Source: Codonopsis lanceolata (taxonomy: Eukaryota > Streptophyta > Magnoliopsida > Asterales > Campanulaceae). From it: DNA of 64,000 nt. The position numbers were made by a program, and so were the translations under genes. This document shows, one piece after another, positions 48,532 to 59,520 of the stretch (position 1 is its first letter; each line of letters opens with the position of its first letter). The notes under the pieces were generated by a model. That model was not told the origin of the DNA. It saw only the letters and a list, made by a program, of their open reading frames with translations, and made no database searches. The stretch is taken from contig CM028383.1 in NCBI GenBank assembly GCA_013146195.2, positions 16,329,642 to 16,393,641 of the forward strand, in the 5' to 3' direction.

Positions 48532-49999
48532 AATTGGGGGTCGGTACCTTTTGAAGATATTATAACCTCTCCATTATAATTTCTTTTTGTTAATCGGTAA
48601 AGTGTTTTTTCATAATTTTTTTCCAAAATCGCCCGTGACCTCCAAATATTTAGTTCTCTTCACTCTTTCATACACTCTCTCTCTCTTTCTTTTTCTTCCT
48701 CCAACTACTTCTTTCTCTTTTCTATGTAACACTATCTTTCTCTTTTCTATGTCACACTATATTTCTCTTTTTTCTCCAACTTTGTCTACATCTCTCTTTT
48801 CTCCATTGCCGACTTTTTTCATCTTCTCCGACCATTTTCTCCATGTCTTTTGATCTCGGATGAACCATAAGACCCAATACATATCAAATTAAAGCTCTCG
48901 ACGAGATCTACGAAACATACCGGGTTAACCATGTGATGTCTTCTTTTAAGGCCAAAAAATGATGTCTAAGCACCCGTTTTAGGTTTCGAAAGTTTTCCAA
49001 TGCCCAATTTTTGCACACATATTTGGGGATAATGTTCAATTTATTCATCCTGACGTCAATTTTGTACATTTCGATGTTGATAGTTGGTGGCAGTGTTTAA
49101 TTTATTCATTCTGATTCCAATTTTGTCAATTACGATGCCCAACTATATTGATATTTGGTGACAGTGTTCAATTTTGTTAATTTCGATGCCCAAATTTGTT
49201 GATATTTGGTGGCATTGTTTAATTTATTCATTCCAACGCCAATTTTATCCATTACGATGCTCAACTATGTTAATATTTGGTGGCAGTGTTTAATTTATTC
49301 ATTACGATGCCAATTTTATCAATTATGATTTCTAACTATGTTGATATTTGGTGGCAGTGTTCAATTTTTTCTAATTCGATGCCCATCTTTTCTATTGCGA
49401 TTCCCGAATTTAGTTAAAGATTTTTACAATGCGATGCCTAAAATTGGAAAGACTTCAAATGTGTTTTACGATGCCCATTGTTTTCATTACAATGCCCAAA
49501 TTTGGGTAATGGCTTTTTGAATTTCGATGTCCAAATTTTGACAGTTTTCAATTATGCATTTCGATGCCCAATGTTTTTATTCCGATGCTCAAATTGGGCA
49601 GTGTATATTTATATTTCGATGCTCAAATTTTGACATATTTCAATTGTGTATTGCGATACCCAATGTTTTCATTCCGATGCCCGCTTTTTGAATTTCGATG
49701 CCCAAATTTTGACACATTTCAATTGTGCATTTCGATGCCCAATGTTTTCATTACGATGCCCAAATTGGGCAGTGGCCTTTTGAATTTCTATGCCCAAATT
49801 TTGGACGAATTCAATTGTGTATTATGATGCTCAATGTTTTCATTCTGATGGTCAAATTTGGGCAATGGCTTTGTGTGCGTTTGTTGTTCATTAATGAAAT
49901 CTTCTTTATTTTATCATCAAAAGTGTACTTTAACAATTGAAAACAAATAGAAGAGACTTTTTCGGTTATAATATCGTCATAGGGGATCGCCCCCGATTA
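48532..49999 (+). mobile_element. Cluster family B member 1, with internal minisatellites
   Basis: Left end ATTGGGGGTCGGTACC plus GATATTATAACC; right end (complement) AATCGGGGGCGATCC plus GATATTATAACC. The interior has two arrays: about 71-bp units with TTTGGTGGCAGTGTT (49087, 49278, 49349 and variants), then about 85-bp units with CGATGCCCAATGTTTTCATT (49567, 49653, 49737). No TSD was found. An inverted relative lies at 59521-60552. Confidence 0.7.
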
Positions 50000-50017
50000 T
50001 CACCCTACGAAAAATTA

Positions 50018-50651
50018 GGGTAAAATTATGGTCGGTCCCTTTTATAAATTTTGTAACCTATGTAGTCCACCTTCCTTTCTTTTTTCAACCGCAAAAGTTC
50101 ATTTTTAGAAATATTGTTCCGAAAATGTTATCGTCTCCTTCAACAGCCTCTTAAACACATTGGATTCAAAAATCAACATTTATTGCATTAATTTTTTATT
50201 TATGAAATCCAAAACTGCAATGGATCTGTGTTGAGATTTTTCAGTAGACGAAAGCGAAGGAGGAGGAGGAGAAAGAAGAAGAATTACGATGGAGGAGATG
50301 GAAGAAGAATATGAAGGACGTGGTCTGGTTATTTATTATTTTATATCGCGGTTTAAAAATATCGGATTAATGTACTACATTGCAAACATTGAACTGATGA
50401 ATCGTGGTTCAAACATTGATGTATCGCGGTGGTAAAATAGACTAGTCAATTAAACTGATGAATCGCGGTGCAAAAATTAATGCATCACGGTTCAATAATC
50501 AATGCACCACGATACATTTTTGTAGCACACCTCATGCTCAATAAGTGTATCATAGTCGTTTTGCCCCTAAAGTGTCATTTTCCAGTTTTTAAAAAATATG
50601 GGACTAAAGTGATTAAAAACTTTGTAAAGTAGACCGGCTCGCAATTATTCC
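50018..50651 (+). mobile_element. Cluster family A member 2, 634 bp
   Basis: Left GGGTAAAATTATGGTCGGTCC, right (complement) GGAATAATTGCGAGCCGGTC, with AAAAATTA at 50010-50017 and 50653-50660 as an 8-9 bp TSD. The interior has a GAGGAGGAGGAGAAAGAAG tract and CATCGCGGTTCAA-type words. Confidence 0.72.
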
Positions 50652-50755
50652 TAAAAATTAAGAATGTGTATATTGACCCGACTGGAAGGTATTCTTATTA
50701 TGATTACTTATGCATAAAATATCGATTTTGAGTATGCTGAAACCCCAACTTTTTT

Positions 50756-52265
50756 GGAATAATTGCGGGCCGGTACCAATCGTAAAATTGTAACCGCTCA
50801 AGTACTTTCTTTTTGTTTTAAACCGTAAAATTCAATTTTTATTTATTTATTTTTCCTAAAATGCCCAGACAGAACCAAGTACCTTCATCTGTCCTCTTTC
50901 TTTCTCTCTCTCTCTCTCTTTCTATTCCCTCTTTCTTTTTTGTCTTTCATTTCATTTCTTATTTTAATTATCAGTGTGAATCCCACAATCCAATCTCTTT
51001 CCTTTCTTTTCTTTTCTTATTTTAGGAATATACTGCTGTTATATCAATACAAGACATGCACGGTTGAATTTACAACTTACATATCCAAATGGTTATTGAT
51101 GAATTGGTGATTGCAAAAGAGTTGATTCGACATTGGAAGGGATTCAAAGGCCTTCCATTCCAACTCACACAATCCTACTTCTAGGAACAAAGAAGAAAAA
51201 TGAAAATCTCAATCATTTATTCCAATGCTCACATCACACATTCCAGTTGAAACTTACGACGCCTAAATTGGGGGGCGTCGAAACTTACGACGCCTAAATT
51301 GGGCATCGCACAAAGAAGTGAAAACCTTGTCGACGCCTAATTTCCGTACTTGCGCGATCTTCCTTGCACACCGAAAATCCGACTTTCGGGGATTCTTAAA
51401 GGAAAAGATTGGAACTTAAAAGAAGACTTCCTTTCCTTCGATCTCTTTCTGTAGACATTTCTTTAGGTCGTCCCCTGGTCAAGAATCCACGAAATAGAAA
51501 GAGCCAGGCTGCAAAATGTGTTAGTGATTCAATTAGTATGTTTTGTTTGTAGGCAGCTTTCATGGATCCGACTGAGCTATTTGTTGTGCAGCATTATGAG
51601 CAACTTCTTCATTTGCTAGAGAATATGGAACATACTAATTGCAAACCTTTAGTTGCTTTGCTAACAGGTTCAACTTCTTCTCTCTTCTATTGCTGACTAT
51701 TTCGTTTTCTTTTGCCATTGATTCGTTCAAGTCTTGGCCTACACTAAATGTAGACAAAATAAAAGGAGAGAAAAAGAGAGAGAGAGAAACATTAATTGTG
51801 AAGAAGTGAAGAAGAAAGAAAAAAAAAAGAAATAGAAAGAAGAAGTGAAGAAGTGAAGAAGGAAGAAGAAAAAAAGAGAGAAATTGAGGGTGGGACACTG
51901 ACGTGACAGGGGAAGGGTGGTGCAATCAAGAAGTGGACTGTGAAGGAATGCTTTTCTAAAATTAGTATCTCATAATTAATGATCGATGCACAAAATTAAG
52001 GATCGATGCTTAAAATTAATTATCGATGCCCAAAATTTTAATTATCGATATCTAAGTTTTTAATATCGATGCCCAAAATTAATTATTGATGCTAAAAAAT
52101 TTAATTGCGATGCCCAAATTCAGTTGTCTTGTTTGCGCACATTTTCTTCATTAATTGTATCTTTGTCATATTTCCCCAAAAAGTGTACTTTATCGATTTA
52201 AAAGAAATATACGAGACTTTTCCGGTTATAATTTCATGACATGTTACCGGTCCAGGTATCACCCA
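50756..52265 (+). mobile_element. Cluster family B member 2, Pack-MULE-like, carries RecG exon
   Basis: Left GGAATAATTGCGGGCCGGTACC, right (complement) TGGGTGATACCTGGACCGG, then matching AAATTATAACCGG further in. The 9-mer AACTTTTTT flanks it at 50747-50755 and 52266-52274, a Mutator-length TSD. The right third (51960-52200) has ATCGATGCCCAAAATTAA repeats as in the other B members. A helicase exon fragment lies at 51553-51675. Carrying a host gene piece inside Mutator-type ends is the Pack-MULE definition. Confidence 0.72.
51553..51675 (+). pseudogene. Captured exon fragment of a plant RecG-type DNA helicase
   Basis: After a good acceptor (TTGTTTGTAG) the frame reads 41 codons including FMDPTELFVVQHYEQLLHLL and CKPLVALLTGST. 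In RecG the segment after the Walker A motif has the form FM-x-PTELLA-x-QH ... LTGST (helicase motif Ia region), and plant organellar RecG keeps it closely. The fragment stops matching after LTGST and the frame closes a few codons later, so only this exon-sized part is present. There is no motor motif beyond it, so it cannot be functional. In the intact plant gene this protein acts on recombination intermediates in mitochondria and plastids. Identification is from memory of the family, not a search. Confidence 0.7.
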
Positions 52266-52274
52266 AACTTTTTT

Positions 52275-53139
52275 GAAAAAATTGCGGGCTAGTACTCTTT
52301 TTGAAACTTTTAATCGCTAAAGTATACTTTTTATTTTTAACCAGAAAAAATTACTTTTGGTAGCAAAATGACTACGATACCCTTAATGAACCGTAGGCGT
52401 GTTACGGAGGTAGTTATTTTTGCACTACGATTCTTTAATTTTATCGCATTATTTTTTGCATCGTGGTTCAATAATTTAACTATTAGTTTATTTTTGAATC
52501 ACGATTCATTAATTTTTATTGAATTAATTTTGCACTGCGGTTCAATAGTGTAACTGCTAGTCTATTTTTGTACCGGGATTCATCAATTTTAGTGCATTAA
52601 TTTTTACACTGCGGTTCAATAGTATAATTGCTAGTCTATTTTTGAATCGCGATTAATCAATTTTAGTGCATTAATTTTTGTACCGCAGTTCAATAGTTTA
52701 ACTGTTAGTCTATTTTTGTATCGCGATTCATGAATTTTATTGCATTAATTTTTACAACGCGGTTCAATAGTGTAAATGTTGGCTTTTGATATTCTAATTT
52801 TAAAAAAAACATATGTACTGCGGTATAGAAATATGTTCAACGCGATATATCAAAAAGGGAATCGCAGTACAAAATTATGTGGGCTTAATTGATGAAGGAA
52901 CTTTTTTTGCACCGTGATATATACAAAACAAGGAATCGTGGTGCAAAATTATATGGGATTAATTGATGAAGGAATTGTTTTTGCACTGCAATAGATAAAC
53001 TTGACGTAGTGCGCTTTTTGCCTATTAAGGGTATCGCAGTCTTTTTACAACAAAAAATAACTTTTTCTGATTGTTTTAAAGAAAAGATGTATTTTAGCGA
53101 TTATAAATTTAGAAAAGTGAACCGGTCCGCATTTTTCCC
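52275..53139 (+). mobile_element. Cluster family A member 3, 865 bp
   Basis: Left GAAAAAATTGCGGGCTAG, right (complement) GGGAAAAATGCGGACCGG. The similarity extends about 60 bp inward (TTTTAATCGCTAAAGTATAC against TTATAATCGCTAAAATACAT). An exact 9-bp TSD AACTTTTTT lies at 52266-52274 and 53140-53148. The interior is degenerate tandem GCATTAATTTTTGCACCGCGGTTC-like units of about 85 bp. Confidence 0.85.
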
Positions 53140-53288
53140 AACTTTTTTTTGGGGAAAAAGGCTCGGTCTAATTGTCTAAAGCCCAAGACCATTATCAACT
53201 CCAACCAAGTAGCATAACAGTTGGCCAGCAGGAAACTCATCCATATCACCCCGCACAAATGGTGATGCGTTGCTTCTTTTAAATTGTT

Positions 53289-53913
53289 GGAGTAATTTCG
53301 GATCGGTCCATTTTGCCAAATTTCTAATTTCTTCGCTCTCTTGTTTTTTTTTTCAATCATTAAAATTTATTTTTAAAATATTATTCCTAAAATGTTTAGA
53401 GCGTTTTCTTCAACAACTCCGGTCAACATTTTGTATTCGAAAATCACAATTGTTGTGTAACTATTTTTTCGTTAATTATGTACGATACTGAAATGGAATT
53501 TGGACTAGGTTGAAAGATTTGACGAAGGCAGAGAATGAAAAAAGAAGGCTTACGAGAGAGAAAGAAGAAGGTGGGGGAGATGCATTCAAAATCAGTTTAC
53601 ATCGCGATGCATCAATTGGTTGCTTGGGAAAAGGTACAGGTCCGCAAGCCTATGCATCGATTTTGCATCGTCTAACAAAAATCGAAGCCAATTTGTGCAT
53701 CGTGAATCCAATTTTTTTGCATCGGGATCCAATTTGTTCATCGTTATTCAAATTGATGAATGAACAACTTGATGCATCGTGATGCACAAATTGATCTTTA
53801 GCTCACATCCGGCTCATAAATGAACATAGTCGTCTTTTCGCCAACAAAAATATATTTTTCCAATTATGAAATAAGTGAAAAACTTATGAAAGAAGTTCGG
53901 CCGCAATTTCCCC
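53289..53913 (+). mobile_element. Cluster family A member 4 (sub-type A')
   Basis: Left GGAGTAATTTCGGATCGGTCC, right (complement) GGGGAAATTGCGGCCGAAC. The left half resembles 50018-50200 (TTCTTCAACAAC, TATTCGAAAATCA) with a purine-rich GAGAGAGAAAGAAGAAGG tract, then CATCGCGATGCATC words. No clear TSD. Confidence 0.6.
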
Positions 53914-54730
53914 ATTTCATGGTGGCAAATTTTGAGGTGTGCTTTGAGCTCCAATCAACATGCCTTTGGATCTTTCCATGTGGTTCGTCGCGGTTCCGGC
54001 TATGAGATCTATTTTGTGAATTCATTTTAATCATGCCATTTTAAGCATCCGGAGGAATTCTCTTTTTGAGTTTTTTTTTTTTTTTGTAGACCTTTCTACT
54101 AAGGAGCATGAGAAATGATCGAACTTGAAACCTCACATTTTGTAAATTCCAAACTCCCAACTCTACCTCTGAACTACCCCTTAGGATCCTTTTTTACTAT
54201 CATCAAATACAGTAAATAGGTCCGAAAAACTACCCCCACTTCATCTTTTAAGAACCCCACAGAGTCTTCGACTATAAGATCTATTTTGTGAATTCAGTTT
54301 AAAATAACAATGAAAGTAATTATTTTTGCCCTTTACAAATTGATTTGAGTATATTTAGTCAGCAATATAACCAACTAAAGTAATTATTGTTTTCCATGGT
54401 CGATGGAGATAGGAAAATGTCCATTTTTCGACATTAGAAGATTATAAGGACCACCAAATACATGACAGCAATTTGCATCTTTATTTCTTTATGATAAGAT
54501 CAAATGAAAGGTTGAGTTGCTATTTTTTTCATTTTGGTTATTTATTATATATATTTCCCTAGATTAATTTAAATTTTTTTTTTTTTTTTTGAGGACAGGC
54601 TATTGATAAGGAGTAGTATTTTACAAGGCTGACAATTATCGACTTTATGGCTTTCGTCTTGTTGATAGAAAGAATATAGGGCTTGGTGGGAACATGTCAC
54701 AGTTAAGAATAAGGACCCATGTCCTGCATT
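53914..54730. other. Intergenic stretch, no gene seen
   Basis: AT-rich with T-tracts. No element ends or coding signal I can support. Confidence 0.4.
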
Positions 54731-56480
54731 ATCCTTGTTACACACTTGATATGTTTATGTTATGTATTTTATCATTGCCCCTAAGGGGGTGGCCCAGTGG
54801 TAGACATGGGGATTCACATAGTGTGAGGTCTCAGGTTCGATCCCTTCCCATGCCCCCCATTAGGAGAAAAAAAAAATAAAAAATAAAAACAAAAAATATA
54901 AATGGAATGACATAGTGCTTTTTAATTATTGGATTCGATCATAGTTCGTATCAATAATTACAAAATGGATTGTAAGTCATTCTTTTGAAGAATAACGACT
55001 TGTGTAGGGTTAATTAGCCTAATAACAAGTTTCCTTGTCTGCTTATTTAGTCAAACAATTTGCAATTAGTGTCAAATCCGTTTAGTGTACCATCGTTTTT
55101 AAAACATAGTTTTTTTATAAACACACTAGTACTTTTGTCCGTACCGATGACACGACATCAGTTTGAGAATTTATCAATAAATAAAATAATGTGGAAATGA
55201 ATCCAAATACCTAACAAAATAAAACATTTTACTTCGATATTTATTTTATACGAAAAACAAAGAAATAAATATTTTAATTGTAACTACTGTTAACATACAA
55301 AAAGAAAATTTTATTGTTTTTTTCTCAATAACGAAAACTCAATCTTCTTCTTTTGGGGGTTTTACTTAACTTTGTAAACATGAGATGCAATAACTTTGTC
55401 CATTATTTCCACGTTCACATGAGATAAAGAAAATTCAAACATATTCAATTAACCAAAATTTCCGTTTCATCTACAAAACTCAAATCCTTACACATATTAT
55501 CATACAAAATCTAACAGGCAAACGAAGATGCATTTGATCCAAATTAATCAACCCTAAAAGCTAAAAAATGACAATTAAATCAATGAAAACCAATATACAT
55601 ACCCCAACAAACGAAACCACAACAATGAGAAATGTCCAACATTCTATAAAAAATATCCTTGTTACATACTTGATACGTTTATGTTATGTATTTTATCATC
55701 TTAAATTTAATAAATAAAAACAAAAAATATAAATGGAATGACATAGTGCTTTTTAATTATTGGATTCGATCGTAGTTCGTATCAATAATTACAAAATGGA
55801 TTGTAAGTCATTCTTTTGAAGAATAGCGACTTTTGTAGGGATAATTAGCCTAATAACAAGTTTCCTTGTCTGCTTATTTAGTCAAACAATTTGCAATTAG
55901 TGTCAAATCCGTTTGGTGTACCATCATTTTTAAAACATAGCTTTTTTATAAACACACTAGTATTCTTGCTCGTGCCAATAGCACAGCGCCAGTTTGAGAA
56001 TTTATCAAAAAATGAAATAATGTGGAAATGAACTCAAATATCTAACAAAATAAAACATCTTACCTCGATATTTATTTTATAAGAAAACTAAGAAATAAAT
56101 ATTTTAATTGTAACTATTGTTAAAATACAAAAAGAAAATTTTATTGTTTTCTCAATAACGAAAACTCAGTCTTCTTCTTTTGGGGGTTCTTGCTAACTTT
56201 GTAAACATGATATGCAATAACTTTATCCATTATTTCCACCTACACATGAGACACAGAAAATTCAAACATATTCAATTAACCAAATTTTATGCTTCATCTA
56301 CAAAACTTGAATCCTCCCACATATTATCATACAAAATCTAACAGGCGAACGAAGATGCATTTGATCCAAATTAATCAACCCTAAAAGCTAAATGACAATT
56401 AAATCAATGGAAGCCAATACACATGCCCCAATAAATGAAACCACAACAATGAGAACATGTCCAACATTCTATAAAAATAA
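54731..56480 (+). repeat. Local tandem duplication, two ~0.83-0.92 kb copies
   Basis: Copy 1 at 54731-55653 and copy 2 at 55654-56480 both start ATCCTTGTTACA and end ACATTCTATAAAAA, and match along their length (for example GACATAGTGCTTTTTAATTA at 54910 and 55740). Copy 1 is longer by the SINE at 54777-54878. Both hold a CACTAGTA...(C/G)TCGTGCCAATAGCAC-like motif, repeated once more at about 56488 just after copy 2, resembling a Helitron 3' end. Confidence 0.85.
54777..54878 (+). mobile_element. tRNA-derived SINE in copy 1 of the duplication
   Basis: A box TGGCCCAGTGGT (54790-54801) and B box GGTTCGATCCC (54834-54844) have the spacing of an internal Pol III promoter. The head GGGGGTG can pair with CATGCCCCC, keeping an acceptor-stem look. 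The tail is A-rich. The second copy of the duplication lacks it, giving an empty site. It is not a functional tRNA (A-rich tail, no proper anticodon arm). Confidence 0.75.
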
Positions 56481-56703
56481 ACTCGTGCTCGTGCCAATGG
56501 CAAGGTGCTAGTAAGAGCGTGGTCAATGTATGAACCGAACATGATGGAAAAAATTAATTAAAAAACTATAACTAAATATTTGTAAAATCGTAAACGTCTC
56601 TTTACCCGGAACGGAGGGATTAATTAATAATTTGTACACGAAACTGCGGGCCGACAAAAAAAACGTGCCGGACAAAACTTATGAAATTTTTTTATTCGTA
56701 TAA

Positions 56704-57827
56704 GAAATTACGGGCCCGAAAAAAAATTAAATTGCCGAACAAAAAAACGGGTCGGACAAAAATTAAATTGATTAAGTTAATTGCGATAACAGTTAAAGAG
56801 AAAAAAATATTTCAAATTACAAAACTTACGATTTTTTTATTTGTATACGAAATTAAGGGTCGGAAAAAATTAAATTGATTAAGTTAATTAAGATAACAAT
56901 TAAAATGAAAAAAATTTAAATACAAATATTCAAAACTTATCGCTGGACTAAAATTAAATTAATTAGTTATGCACGTTAAAACAATAAATCTCAGTAAAAC
57001 AATAACGGTAAAACCATAAAACAATAAATGTAAAACTGTAAAATGGTAAATAATAAGTAAGCCGTAGAATATGTCTTTATTGGAAGAAAAATAAACAGTA
57101 AATGACAGACGTATAAGGAAACCTAATTCTAACAGTATAAAGAAACACAGAAGAGGAGGTTACCCAAATAAATGACAGCCGTAGGATGATAGTAAAAAAA
57201 ATTAAATCCTGACCTCTGAATAGCCCTAGTCAATTACCTAACTTCTTTGTAATATAGAAATTACGGGCCGGGAAAAAAATTAAATTACTGAACAAAAAAA
57301 CGGGCCGGAAAAAAATTAAATTGATTAAATTAATTACGATAATAGTTAAAGAGAAAAAAATATTTCAAATTACAAAACTTACGATTTTTTTATTTGTATA
57401 CGAAATTGCGGGCCAGAAAAAAATTAAATTGATTAAGTTAATTAAGATAACAATTAAAAAGAAAAAAAATTAAATACAAATATTCAAAACTTATCGTTGG
57501 ATTAAAATTAAATTAATTAGTTATGCACGTTAAAACAATAAATCTCAGTAAAACAATAACGGTAAAACCATAAAACAATAAATGTAAAACTGTAAAACGG
57601 TAAATAATAAGTAAGCCGTAGAATATGCCTTTATTGGAACAATTATCTATTTTTGGAAGAAAAATAAACAGGAAATGACAACCGTATAAGGAAACCTAAT
57701 TCTAACAGTATAAGGAAACCCAGAAGAGGAGGTTACTCAAATAAATGACAGCCGTAGGATGGTAAAAAAAATTAAATCCTGACCTCTGAATAGCTATAGT
57801 CAATTACCTAGCTTCTTTGTAATATAG
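56704..57827 (+). repeat. Second local tandem duplication, period 553 bp
   Basis: GAAATTACGGGCC at 56704 recurs at 57257. Both copies end CTTCTTTGTAATATAG (57257 and 57827) and share internal words such as AAACAATAACGGTAAAACCA. The interior has shorter AAATTACGGGCCGGAAAAAA repeats. No gene. Confidence 0.85.
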
Positions 57828-57839
57828 ATATTTTCAAAA

Positions 57840-59154
57840 GGATTAAATAATTATTTGGTCCCTGAACTATCCACAAATTATGCGTTTGGTCCCGCGACTT
57901 TTTCGAAATGTGTTTGGTCCTTAAACTTGGTTTTTGCTAAGAGATTCCCCCATCATGGGGGTTACCGTCAATTTTGCCGTCAATTTTTTTTATAAAATTC
58001 AAAATTTTTCCTTAATAATGTTAATGGTTCAAAATAAACAAAAAAGAAAAAAGAAAAAAATAAATCTTTCTTTTTCATTTCCTGGAAAACCCAAATGGGA
58101 GCATCATTGAGCTCCAACAGAAGAAGACACAGCAATTACTAGTACCAAAATTCTCACCCTCCTTCTCAATTAATCTCCTTTTCCACACCCAGATTCCGAT
58201 AATGGAGTATATAATCGGAGCTGTGAGAGATGAAGATCGAGAAGGAGGCCAGCGGGAGGAGATCAAGAGACTTTTCTTTTTGGCTTCGGAGGAAGCAACT
58301 AAGGCTGTGCTCAACGCTACCGTTGGGTATTCTGTCTCCACCGCACATTTTCACTTTGCCCGGCTCTCTCTTTCTCTCTTTCTCTCTCCATTCTCTATAG
58401 TAGATCTGGTCGCCATCACCAACCCCCCAATCAACGTTTTCTCTCTTCCCCAAACCCGAGACAAGATCGGCCGATCTTTTTCCCTCTACTTTCTCTCCTT
58501 TTTTTTCCCTGTAAATGCTACCGGTGATTGTGGTTTCATACAAGTTTCTGTTCTTCTTCGTTGCTCTATTTTTGGTGATTGTTTTATCCAAGTTGGTCTC
58601 TGTGAAATTAAAGTGTTTGTTGTGGGTATTTCTATCGACAAACAAATATGCCTACTCTTGTCAATGACGGTGATGAGTTTTTTCTTGAAACTTGTTTCTT
58701 GGGTTCATTTCCAATCGGGCTAGGAGTAGGGATTTGAATTTTGAGATGAGTTCTTGACTTGTAGTTGTGTTTCGGGGGGATTGACTAGTTTGGGAATAGA
58801 ATTTGGAGGTGTGTTTGGTGGATTGAAGGTTGGTTTTGGATCTGCAAGTCAAATTTCTTTTGATGCATTCACATGTACGAATTGAGAATAAATTAAAGGT
58901 TTCAAGCTTTGTCTTTTTTCCGACCCAGTTTTCTTGAATTTCCTCTTTTCAAGTGGGACCAAATTTAGGGATTCATAAGATGACCAAAGACGTAATGGTA
59001 AATTTGAGATTTCAAAAAAAAATTAACGGTAACCCCGTGAGGGAGTAATTTCTTAACAAAAATCGGGTTTAAGGACCAAACACATTTCGGAAAAAGTAGT
59101 AGGACCAAATGCATATTTTATAAATAGTTCATGAACCAAATAATTATTTAATTC
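57840..59154. mobile_element. Pack-MULE-like element, 1315 bp
   Basis: About 160-bp inverted ends: left GGATTAAATAATTATTTGG, right (complement) GAATTAAATAATTATTTGG, with shared AAATGTGTTTGGTCCTTAAA inward. An exact 9-bp TSD TTTTCAAAA lies at 57831-57839 and 59155-59163. The interior 58080-58740 is gene-like: a leader, then an open frame from ATG 58202 (MEYIIGAVRDEDREGG) flanked by CT-rich sequence. I do not recognise the source gene. No transposase. Confidence 0.88.
58202..58723 (+). other. Unrecognised gene-like insert in the MULE
   Basis: 173 codons open on the plus strand; the minus strand is also open for 159. Codons 1-52 have normal composition (EEIKRLFFLASEEATKAVL), later ones are low-complexity Ser/Leu/Phe from CT repeats. 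It may be captured 5' UTR plus first exon, on either strand. No family assigned. Confidence 0.3.
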
Positions 59155-59520
59155 TTTTCAAAATGAAACCTTTTGCAACTGCAGTTTTTTGTTTGTTTGT
59201 TAGAAAAAACTCCAGTATATATCGGTGAAAATAAAGAGTATGTTTTGAACACGCAACTTGTTCCAACATGCCCCGAAACAAATTACAACCGAAATAACTG
59301 CGGTTTTTTTAATCTGCATAATAAACAAAAACCCAAGACGAAACAGGCTCGTATAAAGTCAATGCAGGTGTACAAGGCTTCTAATGGTTTTGGATAACCT
59401 TCTATTCCCTTGTTTTATTTTTTATTTTCGAGGAAATATTAAAGTAAAGAGGTTAAACCATGAGTGAGTAACTCATAAATATATGACATCCAAGGTTATA
59501 GCTTACAAAGAAACAAATAA

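Noticed and set aside
53510..53782. 90-codon frame with LHRD motifs
   Set aside because: The motifs arise from the CATCGCGATGC words of a family A element.
54777..54850. Functional tRNA gene
   Set aside because: A and B boxes are present, but the anticodon region does not form a normal arm and an A-rich tail follows; a SINE fits better.
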